In this document: positions 12,109 to 26,600 of the stretch, piece after piece | Numbering within the stretch: the stretch's first letter is position 1 | Layout of the letters: each line of letters opens with the position of its first letter | From: Phallusia fumigata | Taxonomy: Eukaryota; Chordata; Ascidiacea; Phlebobranchia; Ascidiidae | DNA length: 64,000 bases | Assembly (NCBI GenBank): GCA_008931825.1 | Contig: QXVZ01001034.1 | Span: 248,001 to 312,000, forward strand | Reading direction: 5' to 3' | Program-made: the position numbers and the translations under genes | The notes under the pieces: generated by a model | Told to the model about the DNA's origin: nothing | Seen by the model: only the letters and a program-made list of their open reading frames with translations | The model's database searches: none

Positions 12109-14126
12109 GGTCGTGCAACAGCGGGCAAACAAGGTATTTATTGTCTGCACTCACGCCAGGCGAGTGTTGACAAGCCTTTTGTGCCGCTCACAAGTGGCAA
12201 ACGAGGCGTTGCGTCAATACAGCACCAACGCTTCGTCACGGCTGAAAGAAGGCAAAGGTTGTTGGCCAATCGATAGCTGCTAGTTGCTTGGCTGTTGAAG
12301 CTTCGTTCAACAGGAAGTCGAAGAACAGCAAAAGCACTGCGACATCGCGGTGAATATATAAACGAGACAGTTGACTTGTTAGACATTTCAAACAAGCGCA
12401 AGTCAAAAGCAACAAGCCTTGTAGTACATGCCTAGAGGCAAATACTGTCGTGATTCTGCTTTTTGCTGGTGTGTCAATGTATAGTCTTATGGCACTACTA
12501 ACTTTAGGTATTTCGACGTACGATAAGAATGTGTATCCTAACTTAAGTTTGGCGAGCGGGCGTCCTACAAGTTTATTTATCAACTGTTTCTTACTGAGGC
12601 AGTTACCAGTTTTATGGAGCCAACTGATAGTTGGTTCCTGTTTGTTGTACTTCGTTTGAAAGCTGTCTGCGATGATATGTTGCTGACTTGTTTACTACAC
12701 GCATGCAAATTATCAGTAACAAGGTTGTTTGGCAAATCTTTCTCACTTTAAGCCTGCTATAATAGTGGAAGAATGTCAAATAAGCGTACTACATGATTAT
12801 GTGGTGTGGTCTGTAGACAGTTTTCCAGTTAGCTCTTACACGTCTGGCTTTCTATGGTTTAAACCTGGAAAGTCCCAGGCAAACTTGTCAGTAAGTCAAA
12901 CCCGATTTGAACTCATAGGCGCAGTTCCTCTTTTGGCTGGACTGCTTCTTGGTTGAATGTGCCGACGGTTTGAACTGCTTTAGAGAAGATTGGTAGCATA
13001 TGAAGACAGGTTTGCCTTACCAGTAGGCCTAAGCAAAACTAAAGGTGGACTTGACAACGTATCCGAAGACCTGTTAGTTAAGCTTAAACTTGTGTGCGTG
13101 CGTTTTGACAGTAGTTTTGAGTCTAACGTGGTCAACAAGTCGCTTTCAGCACCAACACTGAGTGCTTTGTCAAGTGCTCCAATGTGCGTGTAGTCTCTTT
13201 GTGCCAAACAAATCATGGAATCTGAACGCGGCTTGACACGACAGGAAAGGACAAACAAACTTGTTTTGGAAAAAGTGACCCAATTTCTTCGCCACCTGCT
13301 CCATGAGCATATTTCATTCGCAAACAGCCTCCGCTTATGTGTGTTTGGCTCTGCATGCAAACCGGAACAATATGTAATCAGATAATCCTTCCATACGCTG
13401 TTACTTTTTTAGGCCCACTATACCGTATGAAGCGTGGGTCCTTTCCTTTGATAAAAAGCTACACTAAATCATTTCACAGTAAACATACTCAATATGCGTT
13501 TTATGAAAAGTGGCGGCATGTATTAAGTGGCATACCTTTGTCTGGTCCAACGCGTTTTTGAGGGAAATTACCAGTGTTTGTTTTGTGTCCTTCACAAAGG
13601 CTTATATGCAAATTTGCGGGCTCTGGCGATTGTGTAAATGCAGGTGTTAACGCTGCGATGTACACCAGGGTTTTATCCCCTACTTTTGAACTTGGATTTT
13701 AAGTGATGTTTTCCCACGGACTTAATTTATTTGAGGACCGTATACGAAAACGAGTTGACTTTTTTGTTTTCGTTTTAAGAGTAAGCGCACAGATTACATT
13801 GGGGCTATGTTTAAATGGAAAAACTAACATAATAACCAAACAGTAAATCACAGTACTTTCATTGATTAGTATAAGATAGCAGAACAATCGATTCAAACAG
13901 TTACAATTAACACTTTATTACAACCCACAATATTCAAATTCTCCTAACGCAGTCATGACAATCCTACCCTTTGGCATTATACGGTAGGCAGTCATTTAAT
14001 ATTATTTAAAGCAACATAATTTGACCGCCTGTGAGCGTAGCGTACCATCAGGCACAAACCAGCTATTACAGTTACGTCACAATTGCGCGTCTCCGATTAA
14101 TTAGATCAGTCGATCGTGATAGTTGC
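12109..14126. other. Intergenic spacer upstream of IRF
   Basis: About 2 kb with no convincing gene. A TATA-like element (GAATATATAAACGAG, about 12353-12367, plus strand) is followed by no open frame of protein-like composition. Frames up to 126 codons on the minus strand (12980-13360) look random and match nothing known to me. The right part (14030-14150) is richer in CpG and in TTACGTCA-like sites and may be the distal promoter of the IRF gene. Confidence 0.4.
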
Positions 14127-14137
14127 GGAGATTCCCC
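14127..14137 (+). promoter_or_regulatory. kappaB-like site upstream of IRF
   Basis: GGAGATTCCCC lies about 500 bp upstream of the preferred IRF start codon. It differs from the Rel/NF-kB consensus (GGGRNWYYCC) at one position. Vertebrate IRF genes are often Rel targets, so the placement is plausible, but a single short match can arise by chance. Confidence 0.35.
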
Positions 14138-14623
14138 AAGATGAATCGTGCCCGAAAAGACAAACTCGTTAGCTGTGTTGGTCGCTAACCAGTCAATTAC
14201 AATGCTTCAATAAAGTGACACGGAGTAACAGGGCAAAGCGTGTAAGGGACTTTAAACAAAATGAAAAAACGGTTTGTTTGTTTTTGGTTTATTCAGTCGG
14301 AAGAACAGGTTCAGGTACTGATTCAGATGTAACTTGCAGAAAAATTTGAAGGTTGTCGACCAACGTTAGTGTGCCATGTACATGTAAGTGACGCTGTATT
14401 TGTACAAAAACAGTCGAGTATCAGTGCTAAGTTACGACAGCTTCAAAAAAGTTTCAGTCTTCAACGTGTTTGTACTGTTTCAGATATCTTACGGCAATTT
14501 TCTACATCACGTTGTCATAGGGATTGTCAAAAAATTGACTTGCGTTTCGCGGAAGAGCAACGAGAATCGCCCGGGGCAACTCAAGAACCTCGCCTGCACC
14601 ACGACGACATAGCCGTGGGTGAA

Positions 14624-17600
14624 ATGAGAGAAGGATACAACAATTTTGAGCCTCTAACGCACCAGCATCAACAGGCCATGACCTCTTCCGCCACCGTTGT
14701 GAACGGCTACAGACATCCAACGCCCAACTGCGAACCTTACCACGTCCAGCTTCAGCAGCCCGACGCCGGCGTTGCTTACAACCTATCGAACACTTCTAGG
14801 GGCATGAGGAACGGCGAATACGTCAACGGCGCCTCCCCTGGCCAGCAGCATTCCCCAGCATCCCCGGCATCTTCGACGACCTCGAACAGCAGCGGCAGCA
14901 CAGCGCGATCTGAACCGCCGAAGAGACTCCGCTACTGGCTGATTGACATGATTGAGAGCGGCACCATTCCCGGCCTGCAGTGGGAAAACCGTGAGAGAAC
15001 CGTGTTCCGCATTCCGTGGAAACACGCTGGCAAAAACAATTGGCGCGAAGAAGATTGCCGCATCTTCAAGGTGGGTGTCGTGTTTTTGATGTTTTTTTTT
15101 CTCGCAGTATAGTGTAAACCAATGTTGCACAAACTTTTTTATTGCCCTTGGACAAGTTGGTTGAAATTGCAATGCACCAGCGATAACAGTTTAATGACGA
15201 GGCTTAATAGTGACAGTTTTATTTTTATTGATACAAAATCATAAAGCTAGGAAACGGAATTATTGTTCGACGCATTTGGAAAAGTAAACGACCAAACAAT
15301 GACTCATAAGGTCGTCCGGACGCACAGTTTAAGAACCACGGGTGTGAAAAAAGAGTTTTCTTTAATCTACAGTACTTTGATGACAAACTAATATTGTTTT
15401 CTTTTGAATCTCGTTTCTGCGCGTGTGAAAAAAATCAGTAAAACATTGCAATAAAGTGGCACCAGAACTAAATAGGAAAAGCCCCCAAAAAACTCCCTGC
15501 CAAATAAAGCCAAAATAAAAACAAACAAATGCTGGCCACAATGGTAAAAACGGCAGCAGCCCTCCTTTAAAACCTATAAGGTCGAGCAATTAGCAAGGTC
15601 TTGAATGGTTTGGAATCTCGCTGAAGAAGTAAGCCATGCCAATGACAACATCAGTAAGTGAGTTCATACACACACACCAAGGAAAATTCTTAAATGTATA
15701 GGCACAGCCCAATCCCAGATTTGCAGCGGCTTTTTTATAGCAACAGGTCGACCTAACTACACGAAATTTACCTAAAGCGAGCTGCTGCGTCCAAACAATG
15801 GAAGCGGAACTTAATAGTGAAACTTAAGACAGCAGAGTGTCGAACTCCTTATGTGTTCAATGAAAAGAAGACAACCTTTGTGCGCACAATGGAAGAACAA
15901 GCATCTTAACTCGCAAAATCTGCGCTATCTAAATAAATTAAGTAACAAACCTTGAATATGACCGAAATGTGCAACATGATGACGTTGCAAATATGCAAAT
16001 TAGGCTCTGGCGAAAATTTCTGTGTGCAGTACGCCAAATAACGTTTGGGAATTTCATGCAGCTTTCCTGCGCTTCAGGCAGTTCAGTTATATACCTTGTT
16101 AGTTTATTATAAAAACTGAGAAGGTGAAAACCATATGCGGCAAGAGGAACCGCCTTTGACAGGGCATCCGATTTCACGCCTTTGTGTTTGGTGGGAGGAA
16201 CCGTGCTTAGAAGATTTCTCCCATTGGCGTAGAAAGCACCTCGTCGCTCTGGGTAGGGAATTTTGGAGAAAAAAAAACGCTGTCCTAAGAAGAACTACAA
16301 ATAGTTTCCAATCTGGTCTGTTAGTGGCACAAAAAATATTAACCAATAATTGTCAGTGAAAACATTTTATTTTGAGTATAAATGGTTCTCCCAGAATCTT
16401 TGCCTACAAAAGTAGATATCTGCATGTTTGCGATTTGTTAAATTGCATGTGTGCCAGTGAAATATTCCTACACAATTTGCACAATATTGTTTACTATTTC
16501 TTCAAGTCGCAACATAACGTTTTATCCTCTTCCTTTAACATTCCTTTTACCGTTTCTCCCCCAGGTCGCAATACATAAACATAAAGTTAATCACCTACAA
16601 AAAAAGTTAACAGTTCATGCGTTCAGCGCCGTGTGCGAAATCACCCAAGCCATCAATTTGCGTTCTCTAAGTTCCGGGCACAAAGGTTCCCCATAGCGGT
16701 ATTTGGGCCACGATTTACACGATCCCCCCTTCCAACAGCGCGGCATCGCACACTCACGTCGAAACCCGGAAGTGACGTAGGGGGCTAATCGAAAATCTCG
16801 AAGTCGCGGCGTGTCGTGACGTGACGGTATTGTTATTCTTTGCATTGTGTGGCGGCGTCGCATTGCACGATTGGCCAGTTGGTCACCGCAAGAATATGAA
16901 TCGAAACCCTAACTCACTGACCAACAATGGATTCTGGGTTGGCTGTGGATTGAAATCAAAAGTTCATTGATTTTGTGGTCGCAATTTTTTGTCTACACCC
17001 GCCTGACAGTGCCGTAACACAAGATTTTAGGTTTAGCCTCTAAATGCAACAAGCAGTTAAGAATGTAAATTGGCAAGTATGGGTCCCTTTGCAGAAGGAG
17101 CACAGGCCTCCAAAACGTGAATTGTTTATGTTTAATTTGCTTCCCTTTCCTTAGATTTATAAACCCAACCACTCCTGTTAGAAATCGCAATTAGTTTAAT
17201 GTCCATTTCTGAGGCGAAATAAATCCCAGACCGACATTTTTGGCTTGCAATTTTTAGAAAACAACGAAATTTACTATTTCATAACCTTTAACAAGAGTGA
17301 TCGAAACAAAATATTTGTTCTCCCCAGCCCCTCGTCAATGGGCATGTTTAACTATTTATTTTACACCATCGATTTGCAAATGTAAGCGCCGCTTTGCTAC
17401 TTTGCTGTGTGACGTAGCCAAGCACGTGACTTCCGGTAAACTGATTTCGTGATTTCGCATGGTTTACGGGGGGGTGTTGCGAAACTGACGTTTCCGAGTC
17501 ATTTGGCATGGATCCAAATGCAGCGAAACAAAATCGGCGGGACTGTTACGTCCACAAACCGATTGTGACGTCATGACAAAATAGCGCAATCCTTTTTGAA

Positions 17601-20600
17601 GCAAAGAAAGCCAATGGGCCGTTCACAAAATACATGTGGAAGTATAAGTGGTTTACCCCCTTCGGGGTAGCGTAAACCTTTGGGCCTGTCTCATATTTAC
17701 GGAAAACCCCCGTTGTTTTAGAAAAGAGAATGGACGTGTTTGTGGTTTTTCCAAGTTGTTTCTGAAACCTAAGTTAAAATTTCTTAACTCCGGGAGTAAT
17801 TCCTTCATCCTTGGTGGTAACTTTTGTCAAAGACAAACCACAAATTCACCGGAATTAGACGTTTCGCTATAATAATGTACAATTTTCTGGTTTTTACACC
17901 TTTGAAACGGGTTGCAGCTGCCTTTTGGTTCTGTCCGGCCAGGTCGCATTCGCAGAAGCGTGCTGTAAATAACCATTAAGTACTTTGGGCAAAAACCTGA
18001 TAAACGAGTTGGTGTAAAGGGCGTAAAATCGAAGCAGAGTTAAAAACAACTGATCTAATTAGAGATGAAAAAGTAAAAAATAGCGTGTTGTAGATAACGA
18101 AATAAAAAACGGTTTTAGATTTAAATAGCGTTAGGATTAATTCTCTTCATTTTTTTTCGGTGCCACGCGTCCTTACGCCTTTCTCTCAACCCCCAGCTCG
18201 CCGCAATGCAGGTAGCATGAAGTGAAACAACCCCAGGGCGTATCGGAAAGCAATAACGTAACGTTATTTTTGTGCGTTAAAAAGATACACAAGTTTCGAC
18301 TCAAAAATTATCTTAGGAATTTCCACATGATTGCAATACCTTAAGAGGACATTAAGAACTTGTAGTATTGATACTTTGTAATTTAAACATTTCAACAATC
18401 GCTGTTGTCACCTCAAGTGCAAATGTTTGCATTACAGTATATTCACTACGTGCGAGGTCGTTGGCAGTTAGTTATATTGAATATTTATACAACCTTACAA
18501 TTCCTTGCCAAATTGCAATAACTTTAACGGAATCGGAGTGTTGTTGTTGGTGCAGTATCGTAAAAAAATAGTAATGGGCCTACAATGTATAGAAGTAAAC
18601 TGTATTCAAAGGCAGCAAACGTTATATTATGAAGGTCCTAAAGCGCGACAAGCGAACATATTTGTTCGCGGTTTGTAATGTTGCATTTACTACAGAAGCA
18701 AACGCGGCCTATAGGATTGCAACGCATAGTTTTGCTTCGAATTTCAATTTACGCATTTACGAAAACGGCCTCGTTGTTGATTTTTTAATGAGGTGAAATG
18801 CGCCTCATTTATTTGAACATTAGTTTGAAACATTACATCCACCCTTCCTGTTAAGTAAACTTTCGAGTTTGCCTGAAAGACTAATGACGCTATGCGCAAA
18901 CAAAGATAATTCCGCGAACACCTTGCATTTTTCAAACAGTTGCACATTCCACGCATATTTCGAAAAACATTTCTGAAAATTTCATGCATTCCGCTCAAAG
19001 TTTTTCCTCTACTATTGATCGTCACGCCTTTTTGCCCGTCACGCTCCCGTAAACCTAAAAGTAGAAACCTGCCAACTTTCGTATCACGTTAGGGGTTTTC
19101 CCCGGCGCCGACGATAGAAACTCCGCAATGAGGAACATCGAAACTCGGGCGATACGATGACGATATTTACCAAACGGGACAATGACTTCATTTCAGCTTT
19201 CTTGCTCCTTTATCGTATTCCCTATCCACGACGGTGGTCAAACTAAACTTGCCTGAACGGGAACTTGTCAGTGAAATTTAATGAGACATTTTGTGGAGAA
19301 AACTTTGACTTAGTTGAAATATTATCTGTAGCCAATGTGACCAAATTACCTTTAGGGGTCTTTTTACTCTTATCCGCATTTTAGGATGGAAGAATCCTAT
19401 TCTAATTTGCCCTTTCTGTTTTGTTAAAAGTTTAGAAATGTCACGAACTAAAACTTCGGATGTTGTATACCTAAACGTATTTATGCGGTCAAAGACCCTC
19501 AAATCCCCCAAATTAATAAAATATTTATTGACCCCCTTACAATAATCGGTTGGTTGACGCCACTGATTAAGGCAGTGGATGCCAAACACTTTTGTATGCA
19601 GCCCCTTTTTATGAGACTTTTGCGTCACGCGACACCCATTACGGCATACATAGGAATTGAATAAAAAAAAGTAAAATAAACTGTCCTTTTGTATCCAATT
19701 TGTAAGGTATAGACATTAATCAAGTCAACCTGTTTTGCAAACATTGTTTACAATCGTACCTGGTGGTGATGCAAAATGTTACAGAAAAAAATTAGTAAAC
19801 TGCTCGGGACACCCCTGGGCCTTGCTAACGCTCACCCGGTCGGGAAACATTGGTTTGACGAGTCATCTTCAAAAAGTTTCTCACTCTCGCCTTTTGATTT
19901 GTGGCAGGAATGGGCGAAACATCGCGGCAAGTGGAAGCCAGGAGACAAACTGGATGCAGCAACATGGAAGACTCGGTTGCGATGCGCTCTCAACAAGCTG
20001 CCGGATATCAAGGAGCTCAAGGAACTAAGCAACCTGGAAGGGAACGACCCATTTCGCGTCTATCAACTTCTACCAGAGCCCGACAAAAGTAGGTGGTCCG
20101 TTATTGTCCTCGTGAAGCGCCGCTGCATCTGAATAAATAGTTGCTCATGAGTTAAGTTTCATCACTACGGCTTTTGCAACGTATAGTTTTATTGGACAGG
20201 GTTGAAAAAGCATGAAGCCATTGGTCCTTACCCTAAAGGTGGTTTGATTCCCAACCTTTTTTGGTTCACTATCCGCTTTGCCTGTTTTGGAACTTTAAAA
20301 AAGTTTGGAACCACTGGTATACTTACAAGAAATACTACACTGATCATGAATAACTTTACTATGAAGTGGAAATGCCTCCCCCCCCCCCTTAACCCTTCAA
20401 ATTCCACCCTGGGAAGTACTTCCACCCTAGTTGGGAACCACTGCCTTAGGGGGTTTTGGGTGTTGGGTCTATAGGTGCCCTAGACTTGTATTCTTTACCC
20501 CAAGGGTTGGGTGTGGGATCTATGGGTTCATCAGGCCTGTGGTCCTTACCCTAGGGGTTGGGTGTTACGTCTGTGGGTGCATTAGGACAGTGGTCCTTAC

Positions 20601-23600
20601 CCCAGAATTGGGTAAGTCAGTCTCTGGGGTTCGATGGATGTTAGTAAACGCTGTTTATGTGTTCACTTTTAAATCCTAACATATACCGCTCTATGAATGC
20701 ATGTAAAACTCCTAAGGGTTTCGGAACAATTTTAAGAAACGCTGCATTAGATTATAAAACGAAGCTAACTGCTAATAAACTGGGTGTCAGATTTGAACCA
20801 CCAACCTTTTGATCCCAAACGCCGAGCGCATTATGCTGTAAAACTATTTTGTTATCACTTGACTTGACAGTTGGGCGGAAAAGCGACCCAACGCGGGGTT
20901 TGTGGGGGCTTGCAAACATGCCACCCACCTCCATGAATTCCAGGCGTGCCTGCACGTCGCCATGCGAAAGCGCGCAGAACAATGGAAAATGACGGAACGC
21001 TAAACTCGCGTCATTTGTTTTTGCAAAACCGACTGGCAATCTTACTCGTTTTCTAAACTTTGTTCGATGCGACGCCCTTGCAAAAGTTCGTTGGACTTTC
21101 GACGCACCAGCGATAAGTATTTAATTTAGGCGCTTTTTATAAAAGCTGTGTGTATTCATAAAAAAATGAAAGGCAATGTACTTGTGTATAAGTTAATTTG
21201 ATGAGTAGGCTTGTAAGTTTGCCGAATTTTGGCAGAACTTTTGTGCGACGCCATTGGAAAATTAAAACGACGTAGGGTTTGAGAACAACGGCTTTTCGGA
21301 ATCATTCGTTCAAACGATCACTAAGTTCAAAGCATAACTCTTCGTTTTCTTTCCCTAACCCGTTGTCTCTGTTTTTAAACCCTCGTTTGCGGAACTTAAA
21401 TATGACTCAGCCCCTTGTGCGTTCGTTTGATCCCGTGGTTACTTTGCACCAATTCAGTATTCGCATCAAGTGTTAAGCCTGCGCAGACTGAACCAGGAAG
21501 GCGGGGTCCTCAAGAAGTCGCGTAGTATTTCCCTATATTCTAAGTTCTTCAAAAACGATGCATGAAGTCGATTTGCATTTGTCCTCATGCAAATTGGTCT
21601 TGGGTACATGCAATATGTAGGGTTGTATTAAGCCTTCGATGGGGTTTGGGCAAAGATTTTAGGGTGAGGGCTTCTTCGAATTGGAAACCGACGCAAATTC
21701 GTGTTGTTTGGATGGAGCAGCATTAGCTAATCCTACTTGAGTTAAATGCACGTCGTTTTGCCATGAAAAAGTCTTTTAGGCGTAAATTAAACGCAAATGA
21801 AACCCAATGATTTTTCCGTCATTAAAAAATTGTATTCTGTCAACAGAAAACATCTGTTCTATTTATTTTTATTCGAGGTACCAAAAAAAGATAAATTGCT
21901 TATTTTAAGAGGCTGTTAAGCTGTGTAAACGTGTTTGTTCGTTCCGTTATTCAAGGTTATGTCGTTCCAGGCCAAGAGACAGAGATTTGGCCGCGGAAAT
22001 CCTGGAGCAAGGAATCGCCCCCGCCGCATCACCATGGCAACCCTCTCGGTTCGTATTTTTTCACGGTTCAAGTACAACTAACCAACCGAAACTGCAAAAT
22101 AAATTCCGAAAACGAAAAATCGCCCGGGGCTTTACCACTTAAAGGTTACCAGCATTACTCCTTAATGAGCGTTTCAACCAAAAGCATTAAGCTCTTGTCC
22201 CGAACCACCGATGCAACACGACTATGACGTCACAAATGCATTTCTCACCGCGCTGTCACGAAAACAAAACCACCTAAGGCAATACGGTTTCCCGTTTCTA
22301 AATCTGCGCCTAGATGCCACGTTTCAGCTTATTTCATATCGCCGCGCGTTATTAGTTGCTCGGTGACGAATAATTCAGCTAATTTTGTCGTCTAGTCCAA
22401 GTGGGAAATTCCCCGATATGAGTGTGATCAAAAAATTACGATTTGATGGCGATATTTTTGCTGGGGATTTTTTTCAAAAAAGGCTTAGTGATGCAACATC
22501 TTTTGTTCGTCGTTCCGCCGGTTGACAAAAAACGTTGTCCTCACACAATAGCCTAAGGAAATAGGGGAACGAAGACGAAACAAAAATAACCCTTCTTCTG
22601 AAGATAAAAAAAGGGGTTGTTTATGGGAAAATCGATACAATACACTAAAATTGCGCAACACTTCGATGATGATCAAAGTGCCCATGATTTAGTGATTAAT
22701 GTGCTCATGATTTTCGGGTGACAGCTCTCGTGATTTGGTGATCGCATTGCTCATGATTCGCTGGCCAAAGTGATCAATTTGCTGGATACACTGTTTCTGA
22801 TTTGTGGCCGCGTTTGTTCACGATTTTAACTTTATATCACATCACAGTGGATCCGAACTACCAGCGTCGCGCGTCTTACGATCATGTGATGGTTCACTCG
22901 AACATCTCACATGACGCAGTCGTGACTTCAGAGCAGCAGCTGACAGCAGACCCGACTCATGCCTTTAGTGAGTCCAGTTTTTATCACAAAATTTAAATGT
23001 TTTGTATTTTTGTATCAGTACAAATCAGGGATATTACTCATCCAATTAACGTTAGGTTTCAGATGGTAACAAATTGTTGCTTTGCTTAAAACAACGACTC
23101 TAAACCTTATACTACCGAAAATTTGTCGTGAGATTTTTCTTAAATTATAAAGCCCCTTGTGGACCGAAAAACGAGGTGGACTATATAGGCATGTCTCGTT
23201 TGCAGACTTTCCATCCTACACACAGTTTCGAAAATGCTTTTGTTGATCTACGTAGATTTATGTACCAGCACAAAGTAAATGTAGAGTGCGTTATTGGCGG
23301 CCAACGTTAAGTTACTCACGCTTATCTTTAACAAAGGCTATGACGGACGTGGTTTTTCCTGTGGTTGTGTGCGATGATTGGGCGCGGACCGGATGATGGC
23401 ATCTCGGCCATGCAAGCCTTCTATAAATAATTTATAAAATTCGTTTTTGCTTTGTTGTTTTAAGGTCGCATGAAGGTCGAGGACAGCTCCCCTAGTGGAT
23501 ATTGCGCCGTCGACAGGCACCCGGTAAGCAAAGTTTGAAACGTCATCGCGGGAAAATACGTCACTATATTGGCTATGACGTCATATTCATTTTTAGAGCT

Positions 23601-26600
23601 TAGATGTAACTACCCATTGATATAACCCGCCATGGCTAGCAATATGTATTTTTCAATTATATCGTCATGGGATGTTTTAGTCTCATTACAGTGGTTTATA
23701 ACCTGTGGGTAATTACCCCCTCCAAGGGGCAATTTTTGTAATTTTTTAGTGGGTAGGTCCTTGACGTCATAGTATTGCGACGTCAAGCAATAGTGTTATT
23801 CTTTTAAAAAGAGGTAATTGAAATCCATCAGGTTCTTCTAAGTGGTAACAACAGCCAATAATTTCCCGATTTTTTGCAACCCCTGTTTAAAATATAATGA
23901 GCGTTGTTAACTTGATATTCTTGACATACATTCCAATAAGCGCTTTAAAACCTATTTTCCTCCGTTTTTATTGTCAGCTTGAAGTTGCCCCTCCCCCCGC
24001 CTACGCCGACGCCGCCCAATCACACCTTCGTTCGCGCAACACCTCCAACGAGACCGCTCCCTACGAGGGCCGTCGTCACTCGGGCCAGCAGCGTGACGTC
24101 AAAGCTCAAATGAACGAGGCCAGGTTTGCCAATGGCAGTGAGGTCACCAGCTCTGCGGCTAACATGGAGGCAGACGGGTTTGAGAACTTCCAGAACGGAA
24201 TCGACCAGTCGCTCCTCGAGGATTTGGATTCGCTGCCAAGGGCTCCTCGTAAGTAAACCATATCACATGAGGGTATTTGTAACGGCACTGCGCGAGTCGA
24301 AAAAACAGGTAAATGATCAAATATAATTTTAACCCAAAAAACCAAAGCCGCAGCTAGGAAAAAATTACGAATATTTTCAGTAAGCTGCCTTGATGTAAAA
24401 CTTAGAGATTTTTCCAAGGTAACCTGCTATAATGCACAACCTAATCACATACGCCGACCTGCAAGAAATGCTTGGAAGGCCGACTGTGATTCGGTATACC
24501 GCTTCTTGCAGGCCTGGCGTACTGTGATTCATGGGTGAGTGTGCCGTTATCGTTGGCCTGCATAAAAGCTTTGGGGCGGATCCCAGTAGCAAACATGCGC
24601 AAACCTAAACTTCACGGTAATATACAACCTAAATGTTTATTTCAGGGGTAACCTAGATTAATGCATATCCCCTTGCCTCTCTGGCAATGCCAATGCTTCA
24701 AAAAAAATAACTAAAAAATTCTTCAAACAAAATTTGCCACCGGTTTCTCAATACCTGTGACTTGACGACGCGCGTCCTCTGCACGTTTCAGTTCCGTACG
24801 AGATGGAAATCTACATTCGATACCGGGGCTCCAACGTCATAGCATGTCATGTGACCGAGCCGAAGGGCTGTCGAGTGCATTACGGCGACGCAAACCTCCA
24901 GCATATTGCCAGTGCCACCCACCAACTTCCGAGCGCCGTTTTCGGATCCGTGTCCCTGCGCCAGGTATGCAGTAGTATGTTGTTGTAAAAAAATGGTTTT
25001 TGGTCGCCTTTTCAGCCAAGCCGAGGCGAATTTGAGAACAAAGTTCCCTTGTGGACAACGCAGGTTCATGTAAACGTTGTGTACTGTGACTATAACAATT
25101 TTTGTCTGGTATGTAGCAATCCATTGGGCCTGTTAAAAGGTTTATGATGGTATTTTAAAGTCTCGTTGTGAAAAAACGCAAATTGGTCAGCCCAAAATTT
25201 GTTGGGGACAAGCAACCTAACGTAATGTAAAAATTTTTCCAGTAAAGCCTACTTTCATGTACAGTTTTAAAATTTGGGGTGTGGCGGGCATGGTCCCTTC
25301 TCCCCAGGCTACGCCCCTGCGTGTAAAACACCTTATTCGATAAACGCTGTTGTTGTATCTTCTTGTTAAAAAATAGCAAGTTTGACGATAGCCAAGTGTT
25401 TGAGTTAAGTTCTGCTGTGACTTGGATCATCATGGTGTTATCCGTATGTTATATTGCAACACCAATAACTTAACAGCGTCACGTTTTAAACTTGCGCCAC
25501 CATAGCCTGCCCCCCGCGTCACTACACGCATACGAAATGTTTCCAGTTCCTCCACTTCTACTGTGCCAGCGGGTTGTACTCATTATGGGTCCTGTTTCAT
25601 GGAGGGTACACATATTGTTTTCACTCTGTTTTTTTTCTTTTCGTTTTGGTTAAGAAAGAGTGGTCCAAATTTCTTATCACACATGCAAAATTGGCATCTA
25701 AAGTTGAGCACTGTAACTTTTGACTCCAGTTGATTCATCAGTCTACCATAAGCCAGAAAACGTAAAAATTTTAAAGCAGCAACATTTATTAATAATAAAG
25801 TAAGTTTCCTATTTTGATAGTTGGTACAATGCAATGTATTTGAAAGTATTTTGTGACTTCTGGTTGTTTCCACCCAATTTTCACCTTTTTAACAATTGCC
25901 AAACTTGCTTTAACCATGTCTTGCTGCAGATCGAACTGGTGGACTGTGAGCCGTACGCCGCTTCACCGAAGCAAGTTCATCTCACCAAGCACATTCTAAA
26001 CAACGTCAGGCGTGGCTTGATTCTTTATTACGATGACGGAAGCTTTTATGCGAAGCGTCTTTGCCAAAGCCGGGTAAGTCGCCCCTGCATATCCGATCCA
26101 CTTAAAATGCTTTGTTATTAAAGCAAACTTGATTTAGTTAAAATACAAGACCATTGTGTCCTTGTGTATGTAAATGTACCAACACAAATTAAAGCTTGCA
26201 TTTTTGTCACTGGACTAGGTTACATAAGGCGTAACTTATAGTTGTAATGTTGTTTTCTGTTAACAATTGTTTTAAAGAAATATATTTCTGCGAATAAAAC
26301 AGTCCACGTACATGTAAGCCGCCTGTCACTTGACGTGATATCTGCCAACGCCAAAACACACTGAGTCAGTTTGTCTAATCGGAATCACGTTTAACCGCTG
26401 TTGGTAAACAGGCACTACAACAACGATGCCTTTAAGAATGCGACATCAAAAATATTAAGACTTTTACAAGAAATTTCTAACTTCATTTTAATGGCGTTGG
26501 CGCAAATAGGACCAAGTGAAATTTGTCCTTTACTTTATTATAAACATACATTGGCAAAATCTCCAGTTATACAGTGTTGTCATTACTTGTAAAATTTTTT

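Noticed and set aside
12980-13360. 126-codon minus-strand frame in the spacer before IRF
   Set aside because: Composition looks random, there is no splice context, and no family was recognised; long frames occur by chance here.
12120-13600. Possible LTR element next to the tRNA, suggested by the TATA-like motif and nearby tRNA
   Set aside because: No paired long terminal repeats, priming site or retroelement coding sequence could be seen.
17650-17678. Short inverted repeat GGTTTAC..GTAAACC with a CCCC/GGGG core
   Set aside because: Very small stem in a long intron; could be chance and has no supporting context.
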